Shown: piece after piece, positions 56,344 to 64,000 of the stretch
Layout: every line of letters starts with the position of its first letter
Position numbering within the stretch: position 1 is the stretch's first letter
From: G965218495 sp965218495
Lineage (GTDB): Bacteria > Bacteroidota > Rhodothermia > Rhodothermales > Bin80
Direction: 5' to 3'
Length of the DNA stretch: 64,000 nt
Assembly (NCBI GenBank): GCA_965218495.1
Contig: OZ244626.1
Location: 4,340,001 to 4,404,000, forward strand
The notes under the pieces: model-generated
Seen by the model: the letters and a program-made list of their open reading frames with translations, nothing else
Database searches by the model: none
Told to the model about the DNA's origin: nothing
Translations under genes and position numbers: made by a program

Positions 56344-56850
56344 ATGAAGCGCATCGACCACATTAATGCTACCATCCTGCGGTTGCTGCAGGAGAAGGGG
56401 CGGATGAAGTGCAACGCGATAGCGGAGCTCGTGGGGCTTTCTGTTCCGAGCGTAAGCGACCGCGTGCGCAAGCTGGAAGAGCGTGGCATCATAACGGGCT
56501 ACCACGCAGTCCTGGACGCTAGAAAGCTGCACTATGACATCACAGCCTTCATCCGGGTATCGGTAGACGCGCCAAGCCGGCATGAGTCGACGCTTACGCA
56601 ACTCTGCGCCTGCGACGAGATCCTGGAAATCCACTCCATTACGGGTGAGGGATCCCACATTCTCAAGGTGCGCACCCGCAATACAGAGTCCCTGAAGGAA
56701 CTCCTCTCGCGGATTCAAGCCTGGCCAGGCGTCACCAATACTCACACCAGCATCGTGCTGAATTCGTACAAAGAGTCGCAGTGCATTACCGTGGTGCCGG
56801 AGCCAGAACCCGCCAGGCGTTTTCGAATCGGTAGCATCGCTGAATCATAA
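56344..56850 (+). CDS. Lrp/AsnC-family transcriptional regulator
   Basis: 168-residue regulator from the ATG at 56344 (MKRIDHINATILRLLQEKGR). The N-terminal winged helix-turn-helix (MKCNAIAELVGLSVPSVSDR, then VRKLEERGIITGYHAVLD) binds DNA. The C-terminal RAM domain (ITAFIRVSVDAPSRHE, then EILEIHSITGEGSHILKVRT) oligomerises and binds small effectors, usually amino acids. The 18-residue C-terminal extension after NSYKES is not typical. Followed 28 bases later by an ECF sigma factor on the same strand. Confidence 0.93.
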   Translation: MKRIDHINATILRLLQEKGRMKCNAIAELVGLSVPSVSDRVRKLEERGIITGYHAVLDARKLHYDITAFIRVSVDAPSRHESTLTQLCACDEILEIHSITGEGSHILKVRTRNTESLKELLSRIQAWPGVTNTHTSIVLNSYKESQCITVVPEPEPARRFRIGSIAES

Positions 56851-56878
56851 ATGACGACCGCTCCACTAGGACCGCTGC

Positions 56879-57487
56879 ATGCCAAACCCCGTGGCGCCTT
56901 CTCATTCCGCTTCAAGTGAGCAGGACCGCGCCCTGGTTGCAGGAGCCCTTGCGGGAGACCAGACCGCCTACGCGGCGCTCATGCAGAAATACTCGAACGC
57001 GCTGCGTCACCACATCGCGCGCACCGTTCACAAGCCGGGCGACGTAGACGACCTGGTCCAGGAGAGCTTCATCAAGGCATTCAACGCCCTGGGGTCGTAC
57101 TCCAGCGGATTCGCGTTCTCGACATGGCTGTACAAGATCGCGACGAACCACGCAATAGATTTTCTTCGCAAGAAAAGGCTGCCCACGGTTTCGCTGGACA
57201 AGCCAGTGCAGTCGGGTGAAGGGCCAGCACAAATTGAATTGCGGGATGAGCAATACCGACCCGACAAGCACATCGTCAGGGATCAGCGCCGCGAGTTGAT
57301 TCAGATTGCAATCGACCGACTCCCGCCGAAGTATCATCGCGTAATCGTGCTGCGCCACCAGGAAGAGAAGACGTATGAAGAAATTGCACAGGAGCTTGAC
57401 CTTCCACTTGGCACGGTTAAGGCACATATTTTTCGGGCCCGCAAGTTGCTCTACAAGTACCTTCGCGGTAAGCGCGAAATCCTGTAA
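56879..57487 (+). CDS. ECF-type RNA polymerase sigma factor (RpoE-like)
   Basis: 202-residue sigma-70-type factor. Region 2 is the segment from NALRHHIARTVHKPGDVDDL through VQESFIKAFNAL and FSTWLYKIATNHAIDFLRKK. Region 4 includes RLPPKYHRVIVLRHQEEKTY, then EEIAQELDLPLGTVKAHIF. The GTVKAH-type helix is classical for the RpoE/SigW class. The next gene, purB, is 37 bases downstream, and no anti-sigma gene follows, unlike the usual arrangement, so activity may be set by level rather than by a dedicated inhibitor. It could be a housekeeping-like ECF as in Bacteroidota. Confidence 0.93.
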   Translation: MPNPVAPSHSASSEQDRALVAGALAGDQTAYAALMQKYSNALRHHIARTVHKPGDVDDLVQESFIKAFNALGSYSSGFAFSTWLYKIATNHAIDFLRKKRLPTVSLDKPVQSGEGPAQIELRDEQYRPDKHIVRDQRRELIQIAIDRLPPKYHRVIVLRHQEEKTYEEIAQELDLPLGTVKAHIFRARKLLYKYLRGKREIL

Positions 57488-57523
57488 CGGACCGTCCCAA
57501 TAATGTAGCCATCCGATACCGTC

Positions 57524-58819
57524 GTGATAGACCGTTACACGCGTCCCGAAATGAAGTCCCTCTGGAGTGAGCAGGCGCAGTTCGAAGCCTGGCTCGAGGT
57601 GGAATTGGCGGCTTGTGCAGCGTGGGCCAAAATCGGAGTCATGCCCCACGAAGACGTAGCCAAACTTCGCGCGGCTGCCACCTTTGACCTTAACCGGATT
57701 CGCGAAATAGAGGAGACAACACGTCACGATGTAGTTGCCTTCACGCGCGCGGTAAGCGAATCACTGGGACCGGAAAAAAAGTGGGTTCATTACGGGCTTA
57801 CTTCATCCGATGTTGTGGATACCGCTTGGGGTGCTCGGCTGAAGAAGGCCAGTACGCTGATTCTCGGTGGCATCGATGCCCTCATGGCAGTGCTGCGGGC
57901 AAAAGCGCTGGAGCACAAGCGAACCCTTATGATGGGCCGTACGCATGGCGTGCACGCAGAGCCGACTACGTTCGGACTCAAAATGGCGCTGTTCTATGCT
58001 GAGATGCAACGCAACAAGGAGCGGTTCGTCGCCGCGGCCCATGCCGTTGCGGTCGGAAAGCTATCCGGCGCGGTAGGGACATTCGCACACATTCCGCCGG
58101 AAGTGGAGCAATTCGTGTGTGAAGAGTTAGGGCTTACGCCGGCTCCTATTTCTACGCAGGTACTCCAGCGGGATCGGCACGCATGCTACGTAGCTACGCT
58201 TGCCCTTGTGGGTGCTACACTGGAAAGGGTTGCTGTTGAGATCCGTCATCTGCAGCGCAGCGAGGTACGTGAAGCGGAAGAGGCGTTCAGGCCCGGGCAA
58301 AAGGGATCGTCGGCCATGCCCCACAAGCGCAACCCGATAGGCTCAGAGAACATTACCGGCTGCGCCCGCCTTCTGCGTGGGTACATGGTGGCGGCCTATG
58401 AAAACGTCGCCTTGTGGCACGAGCGCGACATTTCCCACTCAAGTGCAGAGCGCGTGCTCCTGCCGGACGCCACCACCATCGTTCACTATGCCTTGCACCG
58501 CATGTGCCGCATTGTGCGCGACCTGGTAGTGTTTCCGGAAAACATGCGCCGCAACATGGCACGCACCTACGGCCTGTATAACAGCCAGCGCCTGCTGCTA
58601 AAGCTAGTTGAGCAGGGTCTTAGCCGCGAAACGGCATACGACCTGGTGCAGCCCCGTGCGATGCAGGCATGGAAAGAAGAAAAGTCATTCAAAGCGCTGG
58701 TGCTTGGTGATCCCGCCATCAAGTCGCATCTGTCGCCCGAAGAGATTCACGATGCCTTTGATGATGAGTACCACCTGCGGCGCGTTGATGCCATCTATAG
58801 GCGGGCAGGTTTAGCGTAG
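57524..58819 (+). CDS. purB: Adenylosuccinate lyase
   Basis: 431-residue fumarase/aspartase-superfamily enzyme that splits SAICAR in IMP synthesis and adenylosuccinate in AMP synthesis, in both cases releasing fumarate. It starts with GTG at 57524 (MIDRYTRPEMKSLWSEQAQF, the usual N-terminus). The substrate-binding segments are HYGLTSSDVVDTAW (about residues 86-99), MMGRTHGVHAEPTTFGLKM and the superfamily signature GSSAMPHKRNPIGSENITG with the catalytic serine. The protein is the short bacterial type. Located after an ECF sigma gene and before a TonB receptor; no other pur genes are nearby. Confidence 0.97.
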   Translation: MIDRYTRPEMKSLWSEQAQFEAWLEVELAACAAWAKIGVMPHEDVAKLRAAATFDLNRIREIEETTRHDVVAFTRAVSESLGPEKKWVHYGLTSSDVVDTAWGARLKKASTLILGGIDALMAVLRAKALEHKRTLMMGRTHGVHAEPTTFGLKMALFYAEMQRNKERFVAAAHAVAVGKLSGAVGTFAHIPPEVEQFVCEELGLTPAPISTQVLQRDRHACYVATLALVGATLERVAVEIRHLQRSEVREAEEAFRPGQKGSSAMPHKRNPIGSENITGCARLLRGYMVAAYENVALWHERDISHSSAERVLLPDATTIVHYALHRMCRIVRDLVVFPENMRRNMARTYGLYNSQRLLLKLVEQGLSRETAYDLVQPRAMQAWKEEKSFKALVLGDPAIKSHLSPEEIHDAFDDEYHLRRVDAIYRRAGLA

Positions 58820-58888
58820 CGTATACCCCGTGCAATTCGTATCTTTGTTGGGCCAGAATAGCCAATTTCCTCATTACGGAGAACTGTC

Positions 58889-61735
58889 ATGAGATTTGCC
58901 CTGTCAATCACAACCCTCTTGCTGTTTGCCGCGCCGCTTTGGGCGCAAACAGGTACCGTTTCTGGCACGGTGACCGATGCCGGCACCGGCGAGCTGCTAC
59001 CAGGTGCCAACGTAATCATCGAAGGCACCGCCTTCGGGGGGGCCACCGATGCCGATGGCAAATTCACGATTGCCGGGCTGGTACCTGGGGAGCACGTGTT
59101 GCTGATCACCTACACCGGATATCAGAACGTTGAGCTTACGGTTACCGTCGTTGCAGGGGAAACCACGCAGAAGGACGTTGCACTCAAGCCAGGTTTTGAG
59201 CTGGATCCAGTCCAGGTGACGGCAGGCCGACGGCAGGAAAAAGTTCTGGAAGCACCCGCATCCGTCAGCGTTGTCAGTGGTCGCGAGATCGAGCTTGAGG
59301 CGCCCCAGACGGCGATCAGAGCACTGCGTAACATTGCCGGGCTGGACATTGTCCAGACGGGCATTGACCGTCATGAGATCGCACTTCGAGGCTTCAACAA
59401 CACATTCAGCGGGGCTACACACATTCTGACCGACTACAGGCAGGCGGGCCAGGCCGTTATTGGTATCAATGTTCATAACATTATGCCGAGCTTGCCCATT
59501 GACATTGATCGCGTCGAAGTGGTGCGCGGCACAGGTGCAGCTCTCTATGGCCCGGGCGTGGATTCAGGTGTGATCCACTACATCACCAAGGATGCCTTTT
59601 CTCATCCGGATGTCACGGTTGCGGTCGGAGGGGGTCAGCGGTCTCTGCTGAATTTTCAAGGCCGCGTCGCGGGCGTAGTTGGCCAAAAGCTTGGCCTGAA
59701 GGTCGCGGGCAGTCTTGGGCGGGCCAACGACTTCGAGCTCGAAGACTGCTCCGCTGACCTTGTGAAAGAGCAGCGGTTTGTGGAGTGCCCGGATGCACTG
59801 GACGCGCAGCAACTGTTCATAGATGGACCCCGTGACAACAAGTTCAGAAAGGCGCAGATCTCGGGATCTGCGGAATACCGTTTTAGGGAGAAAGCCTCGC
59901 TCATATTGAATGCAGGCATCGGCGCGGTGCACAACACGGTGCTAAGCGGCATCGGCACCATCCAGAGTGTCGGTTATCAGGGCAAGTATGGGCAGATTCG
60001 CTTCAACAGCGGCCCGTTCTTTGCGCAGGCGTATCTGAATAAGAACGACTCGGGTGATACTTATGTCTACAACGGTGGCGACGTAATCGAGTACTCCAGC
60101 CAGACCAACATTCAGGCCCAGTATGATTTGCGTATTGGTGGAGACCGGGAGGAGTTGATCATGGGCATTGACCTCGAATTCCTCTCTCCCAACTCCAACG
60201 GAACGGTCTATGGTCGCAACGAAGATAGCGATGACATTCAGGAGCTGGGCGCGTATGTACAGTCAAAGACCCATATCAACCCCAAGCTGGATCTGGTCGT
60301 CGCCTTGCGTGGTGATTACCATAGCGTGTTTGAAAAGGTTAGGCTGTCACCACGCGCAGCGATTGTGTTTAAGCCGTCTACGGCCAACAGCTTTCGGTTG
60401 ACTTTCAACAGCACCGTGGTCAATCCGTCTGCGACTTCGATGTTTCTGGACATCATCGCGGCGCAGCTCCCTGTTGGTGGCGGCGCCTTCTTGGGTGTTC
60501 GCGGGCGTGGTGCAGTCAGTGGGTACACTTGGAATCGCAATGCTGCCTATCTGCAGATTGGCGCGCCCACCGATCTCGTAGCGTCCAGTCTTCTTCCGGG
60601 AATGGAAGGGGCGGACGCGCCGGTGGGCCTACCGACTGGCTTGGTCTACGGCCTCATGTACCAAGGCCTTAGTGATATTCCCAACGATGATTTAGCGGAT
60701 CTACTCATCGATGCCCTGGGGCTTGACCCTGCGCTGCGGGCACTGTTGTCTTCGCAAATGGGAACCGTCAAGCAGCTCTTGCATCCGAGCGAGACGCAGG
60801 TGCAGGGATTCAGTGCAGGTCAGCTGGGGCTGCTTAACCTGTCCTCGCAGAAGGTCGACCCAATTCCCAACGACTTGTCGCCACTTCCGAGCATTAAGCC
60901 CAAGGAGTCCATGACGATCGAGGCTGGCTACAAGGGTATTATCAACGACAGAGTTCTGTTGGCTATTGACGCATACTACACCGAAAAAAAGAACTTTGTC
61001 GGCTCCCTGCAGATGAAGACGCCATTCGTGCTGGTGCCCACGCTTTCGCGGGATCTCACAAGAGATCTGGCGGCTGGCATTGCTGGAAACTCGGACCTGG
61101 TTGCGATTTTGAACCTCCTGGGAGCGCTGTCGGGCTTGGACATGTCACCGGAAGCCGCGGCAGCGATACTGGTCGGCATTGCCGGAAGCGGTCTGCCCAG
61201 CGCGTCCACGCCGATCGGCGTGGTACAGCCAAACGAGAATCATGCGGGCGTCGGAAACCTTCCTGAGCTTCTGGTGACGTATCCAAACTTTGGCCACATC
61301 AGCTACTACGGAGCGGATGTGTCGGTTCAGGTACTTGCTTCAGACCAGCTCTCGCTATTTGCGAACATGTCTTGGGTCAGCGATGACTTCTTTGACAACA
61401 CCGAGACAGGAGAGGACTTAGCGACCGCCACCCTGGCACTGAATGCCCCTGCGCTAAAGTACAAGCTGGGCGGCTCCTACAGGCTGGACAACGGCCTCTC
61501 TGTCATCGCATCCGGCCGCTATGTGGATGGCTTCAGGATGGTGAGCGGGCAGTACATCGGAGATGTGGATCCGTACTTCCTGGTGGACCTTGGGGTAGGG
61601 TATGACGTTGGTCGCGGCCTGAGAGCGGATCTGAATGTGGCGAACGTTACCGACAACGTGCATCGCGAGTTCATAGGCGCACCCAAGATCGGGCGCGTTG
61701 CAACCCTGCGCCTGCTCTATACCACCGGGTGGTAA
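58889..61735 (+). CDS. TonB-dependent receptor with N-terminal carboxypeptidase-regulatory-like domain
   Basis: 948-residue outer-membrane receptor for energised uptake of large or scarce ligands. It has a signal peptide (MRFALSITTLLLFAAPLWAQ) with GGAG just upstream. Next comes a CarboxypepD_reg-like Ig domain (VSGTVTDAGTGELLPGANVI), then the plug (APASVSVVSGREIELEAPQT, then VEVVRGTGAALYGPGVDSGV). The remainder is a long beta-barrel ending in GRVATLRLLYTTGW with a terminal aromatic residue. There is no SusD-like partner next door, so a carbohydrate role is not suggested. The ligand is unknown; candidates are siderophores, vitamins, metals or peptides. It is followed directly by the nuo operon on the same strand. 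Confidence 0.93.
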   Translation: MRFALSITTLLLFAAPLWAQTGTVSGTVTDAGTGELLPGANVIIEGTAFGGATDADGKFTIAGLVPGEHVLLITYTGYQNVELTVTVVAGETTQKDVALKPGFELDPVQVTAGRRQEKVLEAPASVSVVSGREIELEAPQTAIRALRNIAGLDIVQTGIDRHEIALRGFNNTFSGATHILTDYRQAGQAVIGINVHNIMPSLPIDIDRVEVVRGTGAALYGPGVDSGVIHYITKDAFSHPDVTVAVGGGQRSLLNFQGRVAGVVGQKLGLKVAGSLGRANDFELEDCSADLVKEQRFVECPDALDAQQLFIDGPRDNKFRKAQISGSAEYRFREKASLILNAGIGAVHNTVLSGIGTIQSVGYQGKYGQIRFNSGPFFAQAYLNKNDSGDTYVYNGGDVIEYSSQTNIQAQYDLRIGGDREELIMGIDLEFLSPNSNGTVYGRNEDSDDIQELGAYVQSKTHINPKLDLVVALRGDYHSVFEKVRLSPRAAIVFKPSTANSFRLTFNSTVVNPSATSMFLDIIAAQLPVGGGAFLGVRGRGAVSGYTWNRNAAYLQIGAPTDLVASSLLPGMEGADAPVGLPTGLVYGLMYQGLSDIPNDDLADLLIDALGLDPALRALLSSQMGTVKQLLHPSETQVQGFSAGQLGLLNLSSQKVDPIPNDLSPLPSIKPKESMTIEAGYKGIINDRVLLAIDAYYTEKKNFVGSLQMKTPFVLVPTLSRDLTRDLAAGIAGNSDLVAILNLLGALSGLDMSPEAAAAILVGIAGSGLPSASTPIGVVQPNENHAGVGNLPELLVTYPNFGHISYYGADVSVQVLASDQLSLFANMSWVSDDFFDNTETGEDLATATLALNAPALKYKLGGSYRLDNGLSVIASGRYVDGFRMVSGQYIGDVDPYFLVDLGVGYDVGRGLRADLNVANVTDNVHREFIGAPKIGRVATLRLLYTTGW

Positions 61736-61762
61736 GTGCGTCATCCAATTGTGTAACGGTCT

Positions 61763-62134
61763 ATGCCAGCGGATTTCGTTCCACTCCTCCTTGCGTTGAC
61801 GCTGGCCACCGGCCTGGCGCTGACGCTGCTATTGGCAGCCAAGTACTTGGGTCCCCGACGCGTAAATCCCGTCAAGGTGGGCGCGTACGAAAGCGGCATG
61901 GACCCCATCGGAACCGCTCGCCAGCGGTACTCGGTGAAGTTTTACCTCGTGGCGATGATCTTTATCATCTTCGATGTGGAGGTGGTGTTCCTGTACCCGT
62001 GGGCTGTGAGCTTTCGGGATTTTTTGGCGGCCGGCGTGGGCGTAGGGGTCCTGATCGTGGTTGCGATCTTTATCTTGGTACTCGCGGTGGGGCTGCTGTA
62101 CGATATCAAGAAGGGCGGCTTGGAGTTCGACTAG
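61763..62134 (+). CDS. nuoA: NADH-quinone oxidoreductase subunit A
   Basis: 123-residue membrane subunit of complex I. Three membrane helices are visible: FVPLLLALTLATGLALTLLL, then FYLVAMIFIIFDVEVVFLYP and VGVGVLIVVAIFILVLAVGL. The conserved loop KVGAYESGMDPIGTARQRYS sits between the first two. The cell exports protons through the complex; nuoA is the usual first gene of the operon. Starts 28 bases after the TonB receptor stop, 51 bases before nuoB. Confidence 0.96.
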   Translation: MPADFVPLLLALTLATGLALTLLLAAKYLGPRRVNPVKVGAYESGMDPIGTARQRYSVKFYLVAMIFIIFDVEVVFLYPWAVSFRDFLAAGVGVGVLIVVAIFILVLAVGLLYDIKKGGLEFD

Positions 62135-62185
62135 GGAAACAGCCTGTGCGCTACCTCATTAAAGGCGGCCAGCTCGCCTTGCCAT

Positions 62186-62761
62186 ATGGATCCAAATAGC
62201 GGTTACCTCACGACGACCGTTGATGCGGTAGTCAACTGGGCCCGGTCAAACTCGCTCATGCCCTTGCCCATGGGCTTGGCTTGTTGCGCCATAGAGATGA
62301 TGGCGTTTGCCGGCCCAAAGTACGACGTGGCGCGGTTCGGCAGCGAGGCGATGCGGTTTTCGCCGCGGCAAGCCGACCTGATGATAGTAGCCGGCTGGTG
62401 CAGCTACAAGATGGCGCACGCTATCCGACGCGTTTGGGACCAGATGGCAGACCCCAAATGGTGTATAGCCATGGGTGCGTGCGCCTCGTCCGGCGGCATG
62501 CACCGTTGCTATGGCGTGGTACAGGGCATTGACAATTTCCTGCCCGTGGACGTGTACATCCCGGGCTGTCCGCCGCGACCGGATGCAGTCATCCATGCGC
62601 TCATGGACATCCAGGAGAAGATCCGCAACGAGTATTCCATCACACAGGACTATGAATTCGGCCGGCGGCGCATGGCTGCAGCGGACGCAGCGCCAATAAT
62701 GATGACTCCGAGTGGCACCTCGGGGCCCCGGCCGGACGTTTTGGCCAACAACTCCCTGTAG
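62186..62761 (+). CDS. nuoB: NADH-quinone oxidoreductase subunit B
   Basis: 191-residue peripheral subunit that holds the terminal iron-sulfur cluster N2, next to the quinone site. Cluster ligands are visible in PMGLACCAIEMMA (adjacent cysteines), in MGACASSGGMHRCYGVV and in YIPGCPPRPDAV. The sequence after about residue 165 (AAADAAPIMM onwards) is a variable tail. Overlaps or closely follows nuoA by 51 bases and precedes nuoC by 10 bases. Confidence 0.97.
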   Translation: MDPNSGYLTTTVDAVVNWARSNSLMPLPMGLACCAIEMMAFAGPKYDVARFGSEAMRFSPRQADLMIVAGWCSYKMAHAIRRVWDQMADPKWCIAMGACASSGGMHRCYGVVQGIDNFLPVDVYIPGCPPRPDAVIHALMDIQEKIRNEYSITQDYEFGRRRMAAADAAPIMMTPSGTSGPRPDVLANNSL

Positions 62762-62771
62762 CGGCCATAGG

Positions 62772-63416
62772 ATGGCACTGAAGTTCCACTTTACGCCGGC
62801 CGAAACTCCCTGTGGTGGCGAGGCGAATCCACACGCCAAAGCTTCTACTGATGTAGGGGACACGGTGGCGGAGCTGCGAGAGGCATTTGGCAGCGCCGTG
62901 CAAGAAGAAGTAGTTTACGCTGGTGAGCACACGGTCTTTGTCGAGACCGGGCGCATTGTGGAGGTATGCCGATACCTTAAGGATACCTTGGGCTTCACGT
63001 ACCTGGTTGATCTGGGAGGCGTAGATCGCTTTACCGAAGAGGGTCGCTTCGAAGTGTATTACAACCTGGTCAACGTCGAGCGTCAGCGCCGCATTCGCCT
63101 GAAGGTGCGTGTCGAAGAAGAGGCGGCCACGGTGCCGTCGGTCACTGGCGTATATAAGGCGGCCGACTGGAATGAGCGTGAATGCTATGACATGCTCGGT
63201 ATCACCTTCTCGGGCCACGAGGACCTGCGCCGGATGTATATGCCGGAAGACTTTGCGTATCATCCGCAGCGGAAGGAGTTTCCTCTTCTGGGCATCCCGG
63301 GCTCCTTGCCGCTTCCGCCCCAGACACCGGATGGCCCGCTGACGATGGACCCGTACGCTGCGGCCCATGGGAGTAAACCCGTCCCGTGCTACGAGGAACC
63401 CCGCCTAAGCGAATAG
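62772..63416 (+). CDS. nuoC: NADH-quinone oxidoreductase subunit C
   Basis: 214-residue 30-kDa-type subunit of the peripheral arm, from the ATG at 62772. The conserved core is LGFTYLVDLGGVDRFTEEGR, then VTGVYKAADWNERECYDMLG and the typical DLRRMYMPEDFAYHPQRKEF. It is a separate protein here, not fused to NuoD. The first 35 residues, with a cysteine-glycine pair (TPCGGEANPH), are variable. Its stop lies one base before the nuoD start. Confidence 0.95.
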   Translation: MALKFHFTPAETPCGGEANPHAKASTDVGDTVAELREAFGSAVQEEVVYAGEHTVFVETGRIVEVCRYLKDTLGFTYLVDLGGVDRFTEEGRFEVYYNLVNVERQRRIRLKVRVEEEAATVPSVTGVYKAADWNERECYDMLGITFSGHEDLRRMYMPEDFAYHPQRKEFPLLGIPGSLPLPPQTPDGPLTMDPYAAAHGSKPVPCYEEPRLSE

Positions 63417-63417
63417 G

Positions 63418-64000
63418 ATGCCTACGCTTTCCGACTCAGGTAAAGAACAGGACGCTTTCTCCTTTTGGCCACGCCACAATGCGGCAGTGGCCAAGAGGCT
63501 GGAAAGCAAAGACGCCTGGCTTGAGCGTTGCCGCGGCTTTGCACCGAAGGCAGATTCGGGCGATGCCCTTGAGCACCAGATGACGCTGAACATCGGGCCG
63601 CAGCACCCGGCTACGCACGGCGTCTTAAGGTGCCTGGTCAAGCTGGACGGAGAGCGCATCGATAAAGCCGTCCTCGACATAGGCTACCTGCATCGCGGCG
63701 TTGAGAAACTGGCCGAAAGCAAGACATACCAGGAGTTCATGCCTTATACCGACCGCATGGACTACCTGGCGCCTTATGCCAACAACGTTGCCTGGTGCAT
63801 GGCGGTAGAAAAACTCGCTGCCATTGAAGTGCCCGAGCGGGCCCAGTGGATTCGCATGATCATGTGCGAACTCGCGCGGCTCTCCAGCCACATGCTGTGG
63901 CTCGGTGTAGGCTTGATGGATGCAGGTGCCGTGTCGGTGTTCCTGTGGACCTTTCAGGGGCGAGAAGACCTTTACAATATTTTTGATGAAGTCTCCGGCG
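63418..64000 (+). CDS. nuoD: NADH-quinone oxidoreductase subunit D, partial
   Basis: Starts with the ATG at 63418 and runs open to the window end; only the first 194 codons are seen. The 49-kDa subunit forms the quinone chamber with NuoB. Characteristic are TLNIGPQHPATHGVLRCLVK, then IDKAVLDIGYLHRGVEKLAE, PYTDRMDYLAPYANNVAWCM and LARLSSHMLWLGVGLMDAG. The first 45 residues (PRHNAAVAKRLESKDAWLER) are an extension beyond the usual start of NuoD. The operon surely continues with nuoE and beyond outside the window. Confidence 0.96.
   Translation, partial: MPTLSDSGKEQDAFSFWPRHNAAVAKRLESKDAWLERCRGFAPKADSGDALEHQMTLNIGPQHPATHGVLRCLVKLDGERIDKAVLDIGYLHRGVEKLAESKTYQEFMPYTDRMDYLAPYANNVAWCMAVEKLAAIEVPERAQWIRMIMCELARLSSHMLWLGVGLMDAGAVSVFLWTFQGREDLYNIFDEVSG

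Noticed and set aside
56912..57727. Leftward 271-residue frame opposite the ECF sigma factor and purB
   Set aside because: Antisense shadow across two well-matched genes and the gap between them.
1..64000. CRISPR array or other evenly spaced direct repeats
   Set aside because: None seen by eye; repeats found are all insertion-sequence ends or target duplications.

Overview
This window looks like a chromosomal piece from a Rhodothermota/Bacteroidota-type bacterium. The grounds are a TonB-dependent receptor with a carboxypeptidase-regulatory-like N-terminal domain, a C-terminal type IX secretion sorting domain, several six-bladed beta-propeller proteins, a feoA-feoA-feoB locus, and a nuoA-B-C-D cluster encoded next to a SusC-like receptor. 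The assignment is inferred from protein style, not from an rRNA gene. The genome is rich in insertion sequences and decayed genes, as in a lineage under relaxed selection or with expanded mobile DNA.

Layout. 1-2618: right part of an IS256-type element, itself interrupted by a complete ISL3-type element. 3143-9081: tripartite RND efflux operon (outer-membrane factor, membrane-fusion protein, permease), transcribed leftwards. 9286-13773: IS3-family remnants around an MpaB-family oxygenase and a secreted beta-propeller. 14337-19166: partial conjugation cluster (trbE, trbJ, trbL, trbF). 19950-21460: a DHFR/RibD-like reductase and a decayed tyrosine recombinase. 22076-25089: a tightly coupled operon of a membrane protein, an ECF sigma factor and an anti-sigma-like membrane domain fused to a beta-propeller. 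25576-32772: a HEAT-like secreted protein, three more beta-propellers and small ORFs. 32774-36252: an IS1595 element split by an IS1634 element. 36520-37269: a lone DUF4393 (Abi-alpha) gene. 37457-40120: a complete two-gene IS256-type element. 40266-48200: three IS1380-family genes (one truncated), small ORFs, an inverted-repeat mini-element and a type IX cargo protein that has lost its N-terminus.

From about 48.5 kb the window becomes conserved core genome: proS, feoA-feoA-feoB, tRNA(CAU), a lipoprotein cyclase, an Lrp/AsnC regulator, an ECF sigma factor, purB, a TonB-dependent receptor and the start of the nuo (complex I) operon, cut by the window end.

The most unusual item is the IS256-type element at 37457-40120. 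Its first gene aligns without gaps to the catalytic core of its own transposase (second gene), but both catalytic aspartates and, as far as can be judged, the glutamate have been replaced. It looks like a catalytically dead paralogue carried inside the element and translationally coupled to the active enzyme. Second is the sigma/anti-sigma-propeller fusion operon at 22.1-25.1 kb, in a region with four further propeller genes, three of which share its G-x-GPGE-type motif.
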